Positions 33,393-43,120 of a stretch of DNA of 64,000 nt are shown in pieces. The notes under the pieces were generated by a model, which saw nothing but the letters and a program-made list of their open reading frames with translations, did no database searches and was not told where the DNA came from. The stretch comes from an uncultured Chloroflexota bacterium. GTDB lineage: Bacteria > Chloroflexota > Anaerolineae > Anaerolineales > Anaerolineaceae. The position numbers were made by a program, and so were the translations under genes. Numbering within the stretch: the stretch's first letter is position 1; every line of letters begins with the position of its first letter. Location: positions 62,001 through 126,000 of the forward strand of contig CADATZ010000003.1 of assembly GCA_902791025.1 (NCBI GenBank), given 5' to 3'.

Positions 33393-35402
33393 CTACGATA
33401 ACCAGCTAAACCATTTTTTTCTAAATGATATTCCGAACAACTTTTTAGCCTCATCCAGATCCATTATCAGTGTACGAGCTGTGATCTGGGCGTTTAGAAT
33501 CGGAGGAAGTTCCTGCTGCAGATAAGATAATTCGTAAATTCTTCCCTGTTCGGGATATGAATAAACAATTTTGTTGTTCTTCTTGTCAATTTTGAACTGT
33601 GAAGGTTCGCTTTTCCAAGCTGTCATGATTTTCCTCATGGCATTTCTCCCGATAGCCTTATCTCCGAAATAATCAGTATATGAAAGTGGAACAATATAGT
33701 CCGGTAAATCTGTATGAACGCTCGATATGATATCGATCAGGATTTCAGATGATATTGAGAAAATATCGGGAAAATAATCTGTTTCAGAGGATTTCATTCG
33801 GTTTTCAATTTCATTAATCTTTACAAGCATTCTTCTGGCGTATTCGGAAAACAGAGCTGTAGAGGCTTTGTTCATGCTTTCATTTATTTTTCTGGAGTTC
33901 TTTGCGCCTTCCTCCTTATTGATCCTGGTATCAATATGAAAAACGACAGTTCTCTTGCTTATATCAGCCGGCAACGAGGCAATTTTGTTCGTAGTTATAG
34001 AAACAGCGGGATAATTGATGAAAGCTTCCGGGATCCCCCAGTAGTCGTCTTTGATGACCTTTTCCTGATGTGCTTTAAACTGGTCTCTGGCAAGGTCATC
34101 AATATTAATCGGCAAACCCTCGCAGGATCTCTTCAGTGCTTCTATTTTGGTCGATGTAAAATCATTGCTGCTGTTCATGGGAACTTTTTTTCCGCACATC
34201 AATTTTGTGAGCAGCCTGATAAATGTGGATTTTCCTCCGTTTGATTCTCCGTAAAGGATTCCGAAAACGGGAAATGGTGTTACATCATAATTATTCCTGC
34301 TTGCCACATAACGCAGATACGGTATAAAAGGGCTCGCAAAAAACCAATTCATAAAGGCAAAATAGTCGTGCTGGCTCTGTAAAACATCACCATAAAAACT
34401 GTTGAGACTTGTCAGGTAATTCAGAAGACTCTTTACATCAGTTTCAATTTTATTGACATCTGGATACATATTTAGAGGTGTTCCGTTGAAGTCGATTCTA
34501 CTGGTTTCATAATCAATGTGAAGCTTCGGCAGCTGGCGGTTTTTTACCTTTTCAAATTCCCTGTACTCTGTGAACTTCCGTTTAAAACCGCGGAAAATTT
34601 CTCCCGAAAGCAGAATTTTCCCTTTATCCGCTTTCTGTTTTGGAAGCATAGGTTTTATTTCATGTTCCAAGTTTTTTACATTCGCCTCGATGACCACGTT
34701 GTCTTCATCGTCATCGGAATTTTCTTCCAATATGATTATTTTTTTTGCCTCTATCGTTTTGACGATCGGTGTTTTCTCAATATTGTCGAGCAGATATGCA
34801 GGATCATCAATGCTCCCTTTAATTATTTCAGGTTCGATATGGTCAGAACAGGAATTTTTGAAAGAATCGAATAAATTCTTGTAATATTCAAATGCAGGCA
34901 AGTCGTCAAAGCACAGTATATTTTCTCTCTGCAATCCGCAGAATGCTGATGCCGACATATTTGCACTGCCTGTGATAACGCGGACTCTCCCGGAATCTGA
35001 TTCCATAATAAATATTTTTTCATGTGATTTTGTATCTCTTGAGACATAAAGGCTGAGTGTTTCATCATCAAGTCTCTCCGCCATCTTTACGGCAGATTTT
35101 GAGCGGACGAACTCCTGTATCGAATTGATCTGCATCGACAGCACAGCTGCCAATTCCATCTGCATAACCTGTTCACATCCGAATATAATCTCGGCAGTCT
35201 GGAATTTGTCAAGCACTTTGTTTATGAACCCTATTCCGGAGGAAAAGGTAATCGCATAAAGTCTGTCAAAACCACTGAAGAGTTCTTCCCAGTCTGTATT
35301 GATATTTTCCGTATATCGGGCTTTCACGACTTTCAGATTGGAAGAAACGCAGGCGATATTCTTTTGCTCAAAAATATCTATAAACGACATTTGATTTTCC
35401 AT
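33393..35402 (-). CDS. PLD-like nuclease domain fused to SF3-like helicase/primase ATPase
   Basis: The N-terminal 190 residues look like a single phospholipase D domain: SHEKIFIMESDSGRV (H127-x-K129), then VITGSANMSASAF (G145, S146, N148), the HxK...GSxN pattern. The C-terminal half has Walker A GILYGESNGGKST (about 378-388), INIDDLARDQF as Walker B, and SITTNKIASLPADISKR as motif C/Arg finger, the arrangement of superfamily 3 or DUF5906-type phage/plasmid replication helicases. I know of no named system with exactly this fusion; candidate roles are element replication or DNA-targeting defence. AT content is somewhat higher than in neighbours. It is divergent from rpoB. Confidence 0.65.
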   Translation of the reverse strand: MENQMSFIDIFEQKNIACVSSNLKVVKARYTENINTDWEELFSGFDRLYAITFSSGIGFINKVLDKFQTAEIIFGCEQVMQMELAAVLSMQINSIQEFVRSKSAVKMAERLDDETLSLYVSRDTKSHEKIFIMESDSGRVRVITGSANMSASAFCGLQRENILCFDDLPAFEYYKNLFDSFKNSCSDHIEPEIIKGSIDDPAYLLDNIEKTPIVKTIEAKKIIILEENSDDDEDNVVIEANVKNLEHEIKPMLPKQKADKGKILLSGEIFRGFKRKFTEYREFEKVKNRQLPKLHIDYETSRIDFNGTPLNMYPDVNKIETDVKSLLNYLTSLNSFYGDVLQSQHDYFAFMNWFFASPFIPYLRYVASRNNYDVTPFPVFGILYGESNGGKSTFIRLLTKLMCGKKVPMNSSNDFTSTKIEALKRSCEGLPINIDDLARDQFKAHQEKVIKDDYWGIPEAFINYPAVSITTNKIASLPADISKRTVVFHIDTRINKEEGAKNSRKINESMNKASTALFSEYARRMLVKINEIENRMKSSETDYFPDIFSISSEILIDIISSVHTDLPDYIVPLSYTDYFGDKAIGRNAMRKIMTAWKSEPSQFKIDKKNNKIVYSYPEQGRIYELSYLQQELPPILNAQITARTLIMDLDEAKKLFGISFRKKWFSWLS

Positions 35403-35588
35403 ATCAGCACTCCGAAAATTTAAATCTGACGATACTATAACAGGCTAAAGGCCGAATAAAATAAACAATTTTCCTAAGAAAAGACTCGTTTTTATCTTAT
35501 CACAAAAGAATTTTTATGAAGTCCAGCTTATTGGACACAAAACAATCCACTGCGGAAATAAGTCAAAAGAAGTTTGTAACATGCCTTC

Positions 35589-38500
35589 ATGGATAACAGA
35601 CTTATAAAAACCTATAACCGATATAGAAACATAACAGAACCGCCGAGTCTGATCGCTCTGCAGCTGGATGCATTCCAGAACTTGATGGACAGAGGAATCC
35701 AGCAGGTTTTTCAGGATATTTCACCGGTCAGATCGAAAAACAGCCGCTACCTTATTTATTTTCCAGACAACTCCATCGTATCGGAATTTGGTAATTTATT
35801 CTGGAGGCTCGATCCTCCGGAATATCCGCTGCAGGAATGTATTGAAAGAGGACTGACCTATGGCAGATCCCTCATTACTGATGTGCTCCTGAGGGATATG
35901 ATTACCGGAAATTCGTGGAAATCCAGAATCTGTCTCGGAGAACTTCCGCAGATTTCTTCCTACGGCAGCTTTATTATCTCAGGAACTGAAAAGGTCGTGA
36001 TCACTCAGCTGGTGAAATCTCCGGGCATATATTATTCCGCAGTTTATGATGAATCTTCGAGAAAAATAAACCAGCATGCGAAAATAATGCCGGATAAAGG
36101 AACTTACATCGAGATATTTTCAAAAGAAGATAAAGGTATCTGCATCCTGTATGACAGAAGACTTCAGATTCCTTTTACCGCGTTTCTCCGTATTCTGTGT
36201 TTTGCAGATGATGGATCCGGATCATCTCCATTCAGTGATTGTTCCGATACGGAACTATACAGGGTGTTTGAGAAGGAATGCGGGAGTACAGCATTGAAGT
36301 ATCTGGCTGCATCAATACAGGCTGAATCAAAACTGTATGAAACTGCAAACAAAGAAAATGCCGCAAGGTGGTTTTTCCAAAAGAACAGACAGAAAGGTGA
36401 AATTGAAGATATCCGGAAATACATACACCGGCGGTTTTATGATCTGGCAGCATACGACCTCCAGTTTCCCGGCCGAAAAAAACTGAATGAATGCCTGAAT
36501 CTTGAAAAAATCATACCTGATACTCACAGGACACTGACCATTCTTGATGTGGTGAAAACCGTTGCATCAGTAATCCGTCTGCAGGAAAACGGAAAGCCTG
36601 TCAATGACGATATCGAACACCTCGGCAGCAGGCGTACCCGATCCTGCGGCGAACTGATTCTTCGGGCATTTTCCTCCGGTATGCGGGAATTGGAAAGAGT
36701 GACAAGCAGTAAACTGAGCTTTATTCTGGATCCAAAAGAAATCCGTTCCGCTGAGGATTATATCAATCCCGCACCGGTAAATTATGCGCTGAGATCTTTC
36801 TTTGCTTCATCTGAACTGTGCCAGTTCATGGATCAGAACAATCCGCTTTCAGAGCTGAGGCAGAAACGCACAGTATCCGCATTGGGGCCCAACGGACTTG
36901 ACAGAAGCAGGGCGGGATTTGATGTCCGGGATATTCATCACACACATTACGGGAGACTCTGCCCCGTGGAAACTCCGGAGGGAAAGAATTCAGGTCTTAT
37001 CAGCCGGCTTTCAATATATGGCCGCATAAACGAATACGGATATATTGAGACTCCTTACAGGGTTGTTTCCGGAAGCGCTGAATTCGGATATGAGAACGTG
37101 ATCGGCCATGTACCGAGGACCGATGTCAGAGATTCCGGAGGAAATCTTATTTTCAAAGCAGGTGTCAGAATCACCCGTGAAATGGCTGACTGTACGGATT
37201 TTGCAAATTCTGATATTGCAGATTTTGCGGTGATTCCATATGTTACGGATGAGATCATATATATCGATGCAGTCGCGGAAGACCGTTACACAATTGCACA
37301 GTCTACGTCCCGGCTGAATGAATACGGAGAATTTCAGGAGAGCAGGGTAAAATGCCGGCGGTATCCGGATTTTCTGGTCTGCAGGCCTTCCGAAGTTGAT
37401 CTTCTTGATATTTCGCCTCAGCAGGCTGCGGGTGTATCCGCCGCATGCATTCCCTTCCTTGAACACGATGACGGGCACCGTGCCCTGATGGGAACGAATA
37501 TGCTTTCACAGGCTGTTCCGCTGCTTTATCCGGAAATACCTCTGGTGATGACCGGAATGGAACGCTACGCGGCACTTGATTCGGCACAGATGCTGAGGTC
37601 GCAATGGAACGGAACAGTAACGCATGCCGACGGAAACAGCATTGACCTGATCAGCCCGGATAATGTACTCCGGAGCATTCAGCTCAGGAAATATATGAGA
37701 TCAAATTACGCTACCTGCATCAATCAAAAACCTGCTGTCAGATCCGGTCAGACAGTTGAAAAAGGAGACGTCCTGGCCGATGCGGCCTGTACGGAAGACG
37801 GAGTTCTGGCCCTCGGGCATAATCCGGTGATTGCTTTCCTGTGCTGGAACGGATGCAATTTTGAGGATGCCATCGTAGTGTCTGAAAAACTGATTCGGGA
37901 GGACAAATTTACTTCTTTGGATATTATGCAGTTCGAGGCGAAAACCATTTATACGGAAGCAGGGGTTGAAGAAATAACCCGTGATATTCCCGGATTGAAT
38001 CAGAATGATCTGTCCCATCTCGACGACCGCGGGATTGCAAAGGTAGGTACGTTTCTGAAAGGCGGAGATGTGATTATCGGCCGGGTATCTCCCCGAAGAG
38101 AAAATGATACGGATGAAGAGATACCGGAAGAGCAGGCTGTCAGAGACGTTTTCGGAGAAAAAGCGAGGGGATACAAGGACACTTCCATCCGTCTGCCTTC
38201 CTATATGCAGGCCAGAGTGATCGATGTAAAGGTATTTACTCATGATGATCTCCCGAATATGGAGTCGGTGACGGATCTTGTTGTCCGTGTGACTTTGGCA
38301 AAAAAGCGAAAACTGGAAGCGGGAGACAAGATGTCCGGAAGACACGGGAATAAAGGTGTGGTCGCCAGGATCGTACCGGAAGAAGATATGCCTTTTATGA
38401 ATGACGGAACGCCGGTTGACATCCTCCTGAATCCCCTGGGAGTTCCCGGACGCATGAATGTTGGTCAGATTCTGGAAGTATGGCTTGGATGGGCCGCATC

Positions 38501-39521
38501 ACGTCTGGGCATCCGCTGCGAATCGCCGGTTTTTGACAGTGCATCCGTTCATGATATCGAAGCTGAGCTTAGCCGGGCATGGCTTTTTGATACGGCTGCG
38601 GAGGATCTGCGGAATGAAGCCTGGGAGAAGACGATCCTTGAGAAAAGCATGGCTCCGAAGCCGAAGAAGGATCCGTGGGGAATCTCACAGAATACAAGAT
38701 ATTACAGGGTCCTTTATCATCCCGAATGCTTCAACATCAATGAAGAGAAATTGGTCTGTGATTATGCCGGAAAATGGCTCGGGAATGATTACCTGTCGGA
38801 AAGGGAACTCAGAGAAAAAGTCGCCTGCCGATGGATAGAAAACAACGGCTGTTCTTCAGAAAAGGTGTTTATCTGGAAGAACATACCTGAAAACAGTCCT
38901 GCGGAATACCCGGATGATTCCAACGCAATCAGGGTATGTCTGAAACTCTGGCTGAAGCGGATGGGATACCCTGACCCTGTTCCGGATGATGAGGAGAATC
39001 TGCGCGAGACTGCAAGCCGCTGGGCAGCTCGGATCAATGAACCGCTCCCGATAACCGGCAAACAGTGGCTGAGAGACGGAAGAACAGGAGAACGCTACGA
39101 CCATCCGGTGAATGTGGGCGTCATGAATATGATCAAACTGCACCATCTCGTGGAAGATAAGGTTCAGGCACGCTCAACAGGCGGTTACAGCATGATCACA
39201 CAGCAGCCGCTTGCGGGAAAACTGAACAACGGGGGACAGCGGATCGGGGAAATGGAGGTCTGGGCTCTGGAGGCTTACGGCTGTGCGAATCTGCTGCATG
39301 AAATGCTGACCATCAAATCGGATGATACGGAAGGAAGAAAAAAAGCCGGATGGAACATGATGCACGGTTATCCGATCGAATTGTCCGGTATTCCGGCATC
39401 TTTCCGTGTTCTGGTGCATGAGCTGATGGGACTTGGATTGTGCCTTACCGGTTTATTTGATGACGGGAGTGAAGAAATACTCGGGCTGGAAGATTTTTCA
39501 ATGGAAAACGAAATGATATAG
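35589..39521 (+). CDS. rpoB: RNA polymerase beta subunit, stand-alone copy
   Basis: This is a complete 1310-residue beta subunit. It has the rifampicin region (about 408-440, QFMDQNNPLSEL), RPVETPEG-type CPVETPEGKN, the FEDAIVVSE acidic pair (about 758) near the active site, KMSGRHGNKG (from K914), and the C-terminal GEMEVWALEAYG. All look functional. It is not in the usual rplJL-rpoBC order: no rpoC follows, and the neighbours are a divergent PLD-helicase gene and an unknown gene. Rifampicin-pocket residues differ from E. coli: C411 (S512), R424 (T525), Q425 (H526) and T428 (R529). The C-terminal insert before GKQWLRDGRTGE resembles Chloroflexota RpoB. No strong ribosome site precedes the ATG. 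It may be an accessory beta. Confidence 0.92.
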   Translation: MDNRLIKTYNRYRNITEPPSLIALQLDAFQNLMDRGIQQVFQDISPVRSKNSRYLIYFPDNSIVSEFGNLFWRLDPPEYPLQECIERGLTYGRSLITDVLLRDMITGNSWKSRICLGELPQISSYGSFIISGTEKVVITQLVKSPGIYYSAVYDESSRKINQHAKIMPDKGTYIEIFSKEDKGICILYDRRLQIPFTAFLRILCFADDGSGSSPFSDCSDTELYRVFEKECGSTALKYLAASIQAESKLYETANKENAARWFFQKNRQKGEIEDIRKYIHRRFYDLAAYDLQFPGRKKLNECLNLEKIIPDTHRTLTILDVVKTVASVIRLQENGKPVNDDIEHLGSRRTRSCGELILRAFSSGMRELERVTSSKLSFILDPKEIRSAEDYINPAPVNYALRSFFASSELCQFMDQNNPLSELRQKRTVSALGPNGLDRSRAGFDVRDIHHTHYGRLCPVETPEGKNSGLISRLSIYGRINEYGYIETPYRVVSGSAEFGYENVIGHVPRTDVRDSGGNLIFKAGVRITREMADCTDFANSDIADFAVIPYVTDEIIYIDAVAEDRYTIAQSTSRLNEYGEFQESRVKCRRYPDFLVCRPSEVDLLDISPQQAAGVSAACIPFLEHDDGHRALMGTNMLSQAVPLLYPEIPLVMTGMERYAALDSAQMLRSQWNGTVTHADGNSIDLISPDNVLRSIQLRKYMRSNYATCINQKPAVRSGQTVEKGDVLADAACTEDGVLALGHNPVIAFLCWNGCNFEDAIVVSEKLIREDKFTSLDIMQFEAKTIYTEAGVEEITRDIPGLNQNDLSHLDDRGIAKVGTFLKGGDVIIGRVSPRRENDTDEEIPEEQAVRDVFGEKARGYKDTSIRLPSYMQARVIDVKVFTHDDLPNMESVTDLVVRVTLAKKRKLEAGDKMSGRHGNKGVVARIVPEEDMPFMNDGTPVDILLNPLGVPGRMNVGQILEVWLGWAASRLGIRCESPVFDSASVHDIEAELSRAWLFDTAAEDLRNEAWEKTILEKSMAPKPKKDPWGISQNTRYYRVLYHPECFNINEEKLVCDYAGKWLGNDYLSERELREKVACRWIENNGCSSEKVFIWKNIPENSPAEYPDDSNAIRVCLKLWLKRMGYPDPVPDDEENLRETASRWAARINEPLPITGKQWLRDGRTGERYDHPVNVGVMNMIKLHHLVEDKVQARSTGGYSMITQQPLAGKLNNGGQRIGEMEVWALEAYGCANLLHEMLTIKSDDTEGRKKAGWNMMHGYPIELSGIPASFRVLVHELMGLGLCLTGLFDDGSEEILGLEDFSMENEMI

Positions 39522-39555
39522 CAGATGTTTATTTCTTATTTTCCTGAGGAAAAAC

Positions 39556-39590
39556 AACAATAAGTATCGGTATTTAGATTATTCACAAAC
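39556..39590 (+). repeat. Dispersed 35-bp element, copy C (contains DnaA box)
   Basis: Conserved 12-mer, CGG, conserved 20-mer; all 35 bases are identical to copy A, and it is preceded by AAAAC-AAC. It lies between rpoB and the unknown gene at 39677, 86 bases from that start and in the same orientation. Confidence 0.9.
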
Positions 39591-39676
39591 AATGGCGTTT
39601 TTGTTTTGTATAAGTTAATTAAGGGAGAATAAAGAAAACTTAAAAACGGTTATTTATCTCCCCTGAGGAGAAGAAA

Positions 39677-40924
39677 ATGAATATCCAGTCGATGGAAAAC
39701 AAAGTTATCCGTCTTTCACAAATCATAAACAGACATCAGGCCAGATACAGGATCCGGTTCAAGTCAGAAAGGGAATTATCAGATCCGGAAATCTGGAGGA
39801 AAATCATAAATCACAGGGCTGCATTCGCACACTATGAAGCTACCGTAATAGATCAGACACCGGAAGAGAAAATTGATGATCTGAAAAAGTTCACCATTAT
39901 TTATGGCCTGAAATATCTGTTCGCTGCTGAAATGCTGAATTTTGAAACAATTCCGGTGAAAGTATTGAAACATACTGAACATCTGGATTCTGCTGTTGTC
40001 ACGGAGTTTTTCAACGCCGATTATCTCAGCCTGTCCGGATATGAGAAAGGCGAGTTTATCGGAAAACTTCTAAAAAAAACGAATCTGACCCTCAATGATA
40101 TCGCCAGAAAAGCAGGGTTTACTTACAGCGCTGTTCAAAGTATGTATTCGGCATATAAAAATTCGAATATTTTTCCTCCGCTTAAAGAAGCTTATAGAAA
40201 TTGCAGTATAACAGCATCGCTTGTTAGTCTTTCAATCATTTTCTATAAATCATCATCCCCTGAGATCCATCAGAAATTGACGGACTTTATCGTTGAAGGA
40301 GGGAAAAAAGCAAACATACTGCTCCGCACGGCAATGGAAAACAGAGATCCCAGCCTCACAGTTTCTCAGACGATATGGAATGTAATAAATGAAATTCCTG
40401 AAGAACATGCCGAAATACCTCAAAAGGATATTTTTGAAGATGTGAATTTTTCTCTGAAAACAGATGGTACAGATATATCTGAGATGAAACAGACGAAAAT
40501 AATTGAAAAAATGAAAACCGACAAAAAATACCGCGTTCAGATGCTATCCTACCAGACGATCCGTGGGAAAAGTCTTGAGGCTTATAACAGATTATGCAGT
40601 ATTCTTCCACGGAATCTAATTCTTGATTATGATACTTCGCTTACATTACCGAATCGAACCCAGTTTTCATATGCGGCTCCGAAGAAAATGAAAAAACTGT
40701 GCAGAAATCGGATTAATCAGGATATAACCGATAAACGTCTTTTCATGAGAATAATGGAGTACTTTGATACTGCGGATAAAAACATGAGCTGTCCTGATCT
40801 GCTGGAAATAACTGAGAACATGTATATGAATCAGTACACCCGGAAACAGTTCTCAACTTTTTTCAAATTCAGCATTCTTTACAGGAATAAACGGGATAAA
40901 GTAATCGCTGATGTTCAGAAATAA
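39677..40924 (+). CDS. Hypothetical protein with internal HTH
   Basis: I do not recognise this 415-residue protein. It is basic and mostly helical, without signal peptide or membrane segments. Residues about 136-160 (LTLNDIARKAGFTYSAVQSMYSAY) look like a helix-turn-helix, so DNA binding is plausible. GAGGAG lies 6 bases from the ATG. Copy C of the 35-bp element precedes it, and a strong terminator follows, so it is expressed alone. Its AT content is higher than that of rpoB upstream, which suggests a different origin. A replication-initiator or regulator role is a guess only. Confidence 0.55.
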   Translation: MNIQSMENKVIRLSQIINRHQARYRIRFKSERELSDPEIWRKIINHRAAFAHYEATVIDQTPEEKIDDLKKFTIIYGLKYLFAAEMLNFETIPVKVLKHTEHLDSAVVTEFFNADYLSLSGYEKGEFIGKLLKKTNLTLNDIARKAGFTYSAVQSMYSAYKNSNIFPPLKEAYRNCSITASLVSLSIIFYKSSSPEIHQKLTDFIVEGGKKANILLRTAMENRDPSLTVSQTIWNVINEIPEEHAEIPQKDIFEDVNFSLKTDGTDISEMKQTKIIEKMKTDKKYRVQMLSYQTIRGKSLEAYNRLCSILPRNLILDYDTSLTLPNRTQFSYAAPKKMKKLCRNRINQDITDKRLFMRIMEYFDTADKNMSCPDLLEITENMYMNQYTRKQFSTFFKFSILYRNKRDKVIADVQK

Positions 40925-40939
40925 ATATTGATGTTCCGC

Positions 40940-40971
40940 AAAAAAGATGCTGAGGGCGCAGCATCTTTTTT
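40940..40971. terminator. Bidirectional rho-independent terminator
   Basis: AAAAAAGATGCTG pairs with CAGCATCTTTTTT across a 6-base loop (AGGGCG). It serves the plus gene ending at 40924 and the minus gene ending at 41001. Confidence 0.88.
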
Positions 40972-41000
40972 CCCATATCCGTTTTCCCCCGGTATCAGTC

Positions 41001-42284
41001 TCACCCTGACTTCAACAGAAAATTCTTTATCCGTTCGTTTCGTTTATCAAGAAAATCGAGTTCTCTTTCGATCCAAAGCTTATAATCCGCTGCGGATTGC
41101 GGACGTTTATTTCCTTTGAAACTGCCGTTCCCATACCAGAAGATGACCTTGCTGTAATCATCGGTTACACAGTCCTGAAAGAAAAAATAATCGACATATC
41201 CCTTGAAATCCACAAAAAGATCAAAGAAAAATTTGTCCGCCAGCAGAAATTTGTACAACGGCGAATCTTCCCCTTTATAATACCTGCGGATACATTCGAG
41301 CGTCAGATCCCATCTGTCGCAAACCAGAAATCCTTTCATCTGATTAATGCTGTTCATATGTTTAGGGAATATTGTCATCCCGCCTATTGTGTATGACCGA
41401 TGGTTAAAGGTCCTGTCAAATTCATCATACCAGTCAGGAATTTCCGATCTGATTTTCCTGATCATTTTTGCATAGCGGGCATGATAGCGGAAACCGACGA
41501 TAATCGCGTCGCTTGCAAAGCTGTGCTGATTCCAGGTCAGGCAATAAGGCCCGCTGCCGCAGCATACCAGCTGCATCTTTTCACCGCACGGAAGTTCTTT
41601 GCTCCATAATTTCTGATGGTATCTTTGAAGCGTTTCGCTGTATGAATCAGGGTCTTTCCCGTGAGCATCAGTTGTAAAATCGAATGAAGTATCTATTATA
41701 ACCTTTGAAGTTTCTTCCGGATTTCCGTTCTGTTTCTGCTCAAGATCGCTTATGATGACTTTCTCCGGTAAATAACGGGAAATGTTGATCTGCGTAAGCG
41801 CTTCGTAAAGTTCCGGACGTAATCTTCGTCTGTACCAGGGTGCTTTTCCGTTATCAGCGCTTTCCGACTGAAAAAGAATCGTCCAGTATTCTTTGTCCCT
41901 ATATACCGGACAGTCTGTGAGACTGCGGACACTTCTCGCGATATTTGTGCAATACTGCAGTAAGGAGCCGTCATATCCGTATTCTCTGTTCAGAACGGAG
42001 GGAACAGCATTCCCGTTTTCGGCATAAAAGACAGCCAAAACCCTTGCCCAGACATAATCTCCTCCGATTAAGGATTTGTTTTTCAGCAGGTCAAGCCATT
42101 TTTCGGTTGTGATTCCCGGATCGTATTCATTTAACGCGGGAAACCAATGAATTTCATTGGAGAAAACAGCCTGTTCATCTTTTTCCTGTGGCAAGAATTC
42201 ACACATAACTTCCCCGAATTTGTTTTCTTCTGAAATATTTATAACATATCTTACCTGCTTCAGATAGTTGAACGGTTCATTCAT
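41001..42284 (-). CDS. DUF6994-like protein
   Basis: The C-terminal 240 residues read IDTSFDFTTDAHGKDPDSYSETLQRYHQKLWSKELPCGE, then SFASDAIIVGFRYH and TIGGMTIFPKHMNSINQ, a pattern I associate with DUF6994, a family of unknown function common in Firmicutes and Chloroflexota. The first 170 residues are an additional domain I cannot name. The start is uncertain: the ATG at 42284 sits directly behind AGGAGA, and a TTG at 42299 is an alternative. It is the last gene of a minus-strand cluster with two ATP-grasp proteins and a SIMPL-domain protein. Confidence 0.55.
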   Translation of the reverse strand: MNEPFNYLKQVRYVINISEENKFGEVMCEFLPQEKDEQAVFSNEIHWFPALNEYDPGITTEKWLDLLKNKSLIGGDYVWARVLAVFYAENGNAVPSVLNREYGYDGSLLQYCTNIARSVRSLTDCPVYRDKEYWTILFQSESADNGKAPWYRRRLRPELYEALTQINISRYLPEKVIISDLEQKQNGNPEETSKVIIDTSFDFTTDAHGKDPDSYSETLQRYHQKLWSKELPCGEKMQLVCCGSGPYCLTWNQHSFASDAIIVGFRYHARYAKMIRKIRSEIPDWYDEFDRTFNHRSYTIGGMTIFPKHMNSINQMKGFLVCDRWDLTLECIRRYYKGEDSPLYKFLLADKFFFDLFVDFKGYVDYFFFQDCVTDDYSKVIFWYGNGSFKGNKRPQSAADYKLWIERELDFLDKRNERIKNFLLKSG

Positions 42285-42337
42285 TCTCCTGTATGGCAAT
42301 CCCGGCTGATGTTAACCAAAGACCTTCATAAGTGCTT

Positions 42338-43069
42338 TCAGTCAAATTCTTTTTCTTTGAATATATCCTCCGTGCCGTTCAATTCGGCCCATCTGGCTGT
42401 AAGCAGCCTTGCGTACATGGTTTCATCAAGTCCGTATGTCCCAAGTGAGAATCCATCGTTTATTTCGATGAGCAGTGTCCGACCATCATCCGTTACTCCG
42501 AAATCCATTGCGCATCCGGCGGGCATATTGGTATATGCCTTCACGGCAGCATCAATAACGCTCCTGTCACACTCTGCATCCGGGCTGCCGTAGTAAAAGC
42601 GGATATCAACAATCTTTCCGTATAAAAGAAAACAGCGCCATTCCGAGATGAAATTGACCACCCCGCTGCAGTAAATTTCAGTTTCCGGATCCAGCTGTTT
42701 ATAGTCCTCGAGATCCGCCTGGGTATGAATAACAATTCCGGGTGCGGTTTTCTCTTCGACCGGTTTGATGAATACAGGAAGTTTTTCTTGTCGGATATCT
42801 TTCAGCTTGATCTGGCGGATTTCCCGTCCCCGGAAATCGGTCAGTTCTGCGGGATAATCATGATGACCGGACTCAATTCCTCTTTCATTCAGCGCATTCC
42901 AGATCATGATCGTCCCGCCGACTACAACATCTTCGGGGTTTCTCGTATCGAATTCTTCGTTGGTTGTAAACAGAACAGTCTCAACGCCTAACTCCCGGAA
43001 ACCGTCATAGGCAACACGACAGTCATCGTTATAAGGTTTGCCTCTGAAGGCATGTATATATGCTCTCAT
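42338..43069 (-). CDS. Divergent ATP-grasp protein (DUF4343/R2K-like), second copy
   Basis: This 243-residue protein has the residues of a small ATP-grasp fold: a lysine in VFIKP (K102), ISEWRCF (E143, R145), MDFGV (D189) and a metal-binding LIEIND (E202, N204). These match DUF4343/R2K-type ATP-grasp proteins, predicted to join an amine or amino acid to a protein or peptide with ATP. AGGAG precedes the start. It is 51 bases downstream of another ATP-grasp gene that shares the same order of motifs but little sequence, so the two are ancient paralogues or a functional pair. The substrate is unknown. Confidence 0.65.
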   Translation of the reverse strand: MRAYIHAFRGKPYNDDCRVAYDGFRELGVETVLFTTNEEFDTRNPEDVVVGGTIMIWNALNERGIESGHHDYPAELTDFRGREIRQIKLKDIRQEKLPVFIKPVEEKTAPGIVIHTQADLEDYKQLDPETEIYCSGVVNFISEWRCFLLYGKIVDIRFYYGSPDAECDRSVIDAAVKAYTNMPAGCAMDFGVTDDGRTLLIEINDGFSLGTYGLDETMYARLLTARWAELNGTEDIFKEKEFD

Positions 43070-43120
43070 CTCAGCATCTCCTGGTTGTCATCAATAAAGA
43101 ACCATCCGTAATCACAATGC

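Noticed and set aside
39522..39676. A missing rpoC just after rpoB
   Set aside because: Only copy C of the 35-bp element and the leader of an unrelated gene are present. No beta-prime sequence occurs anywhere in the window.
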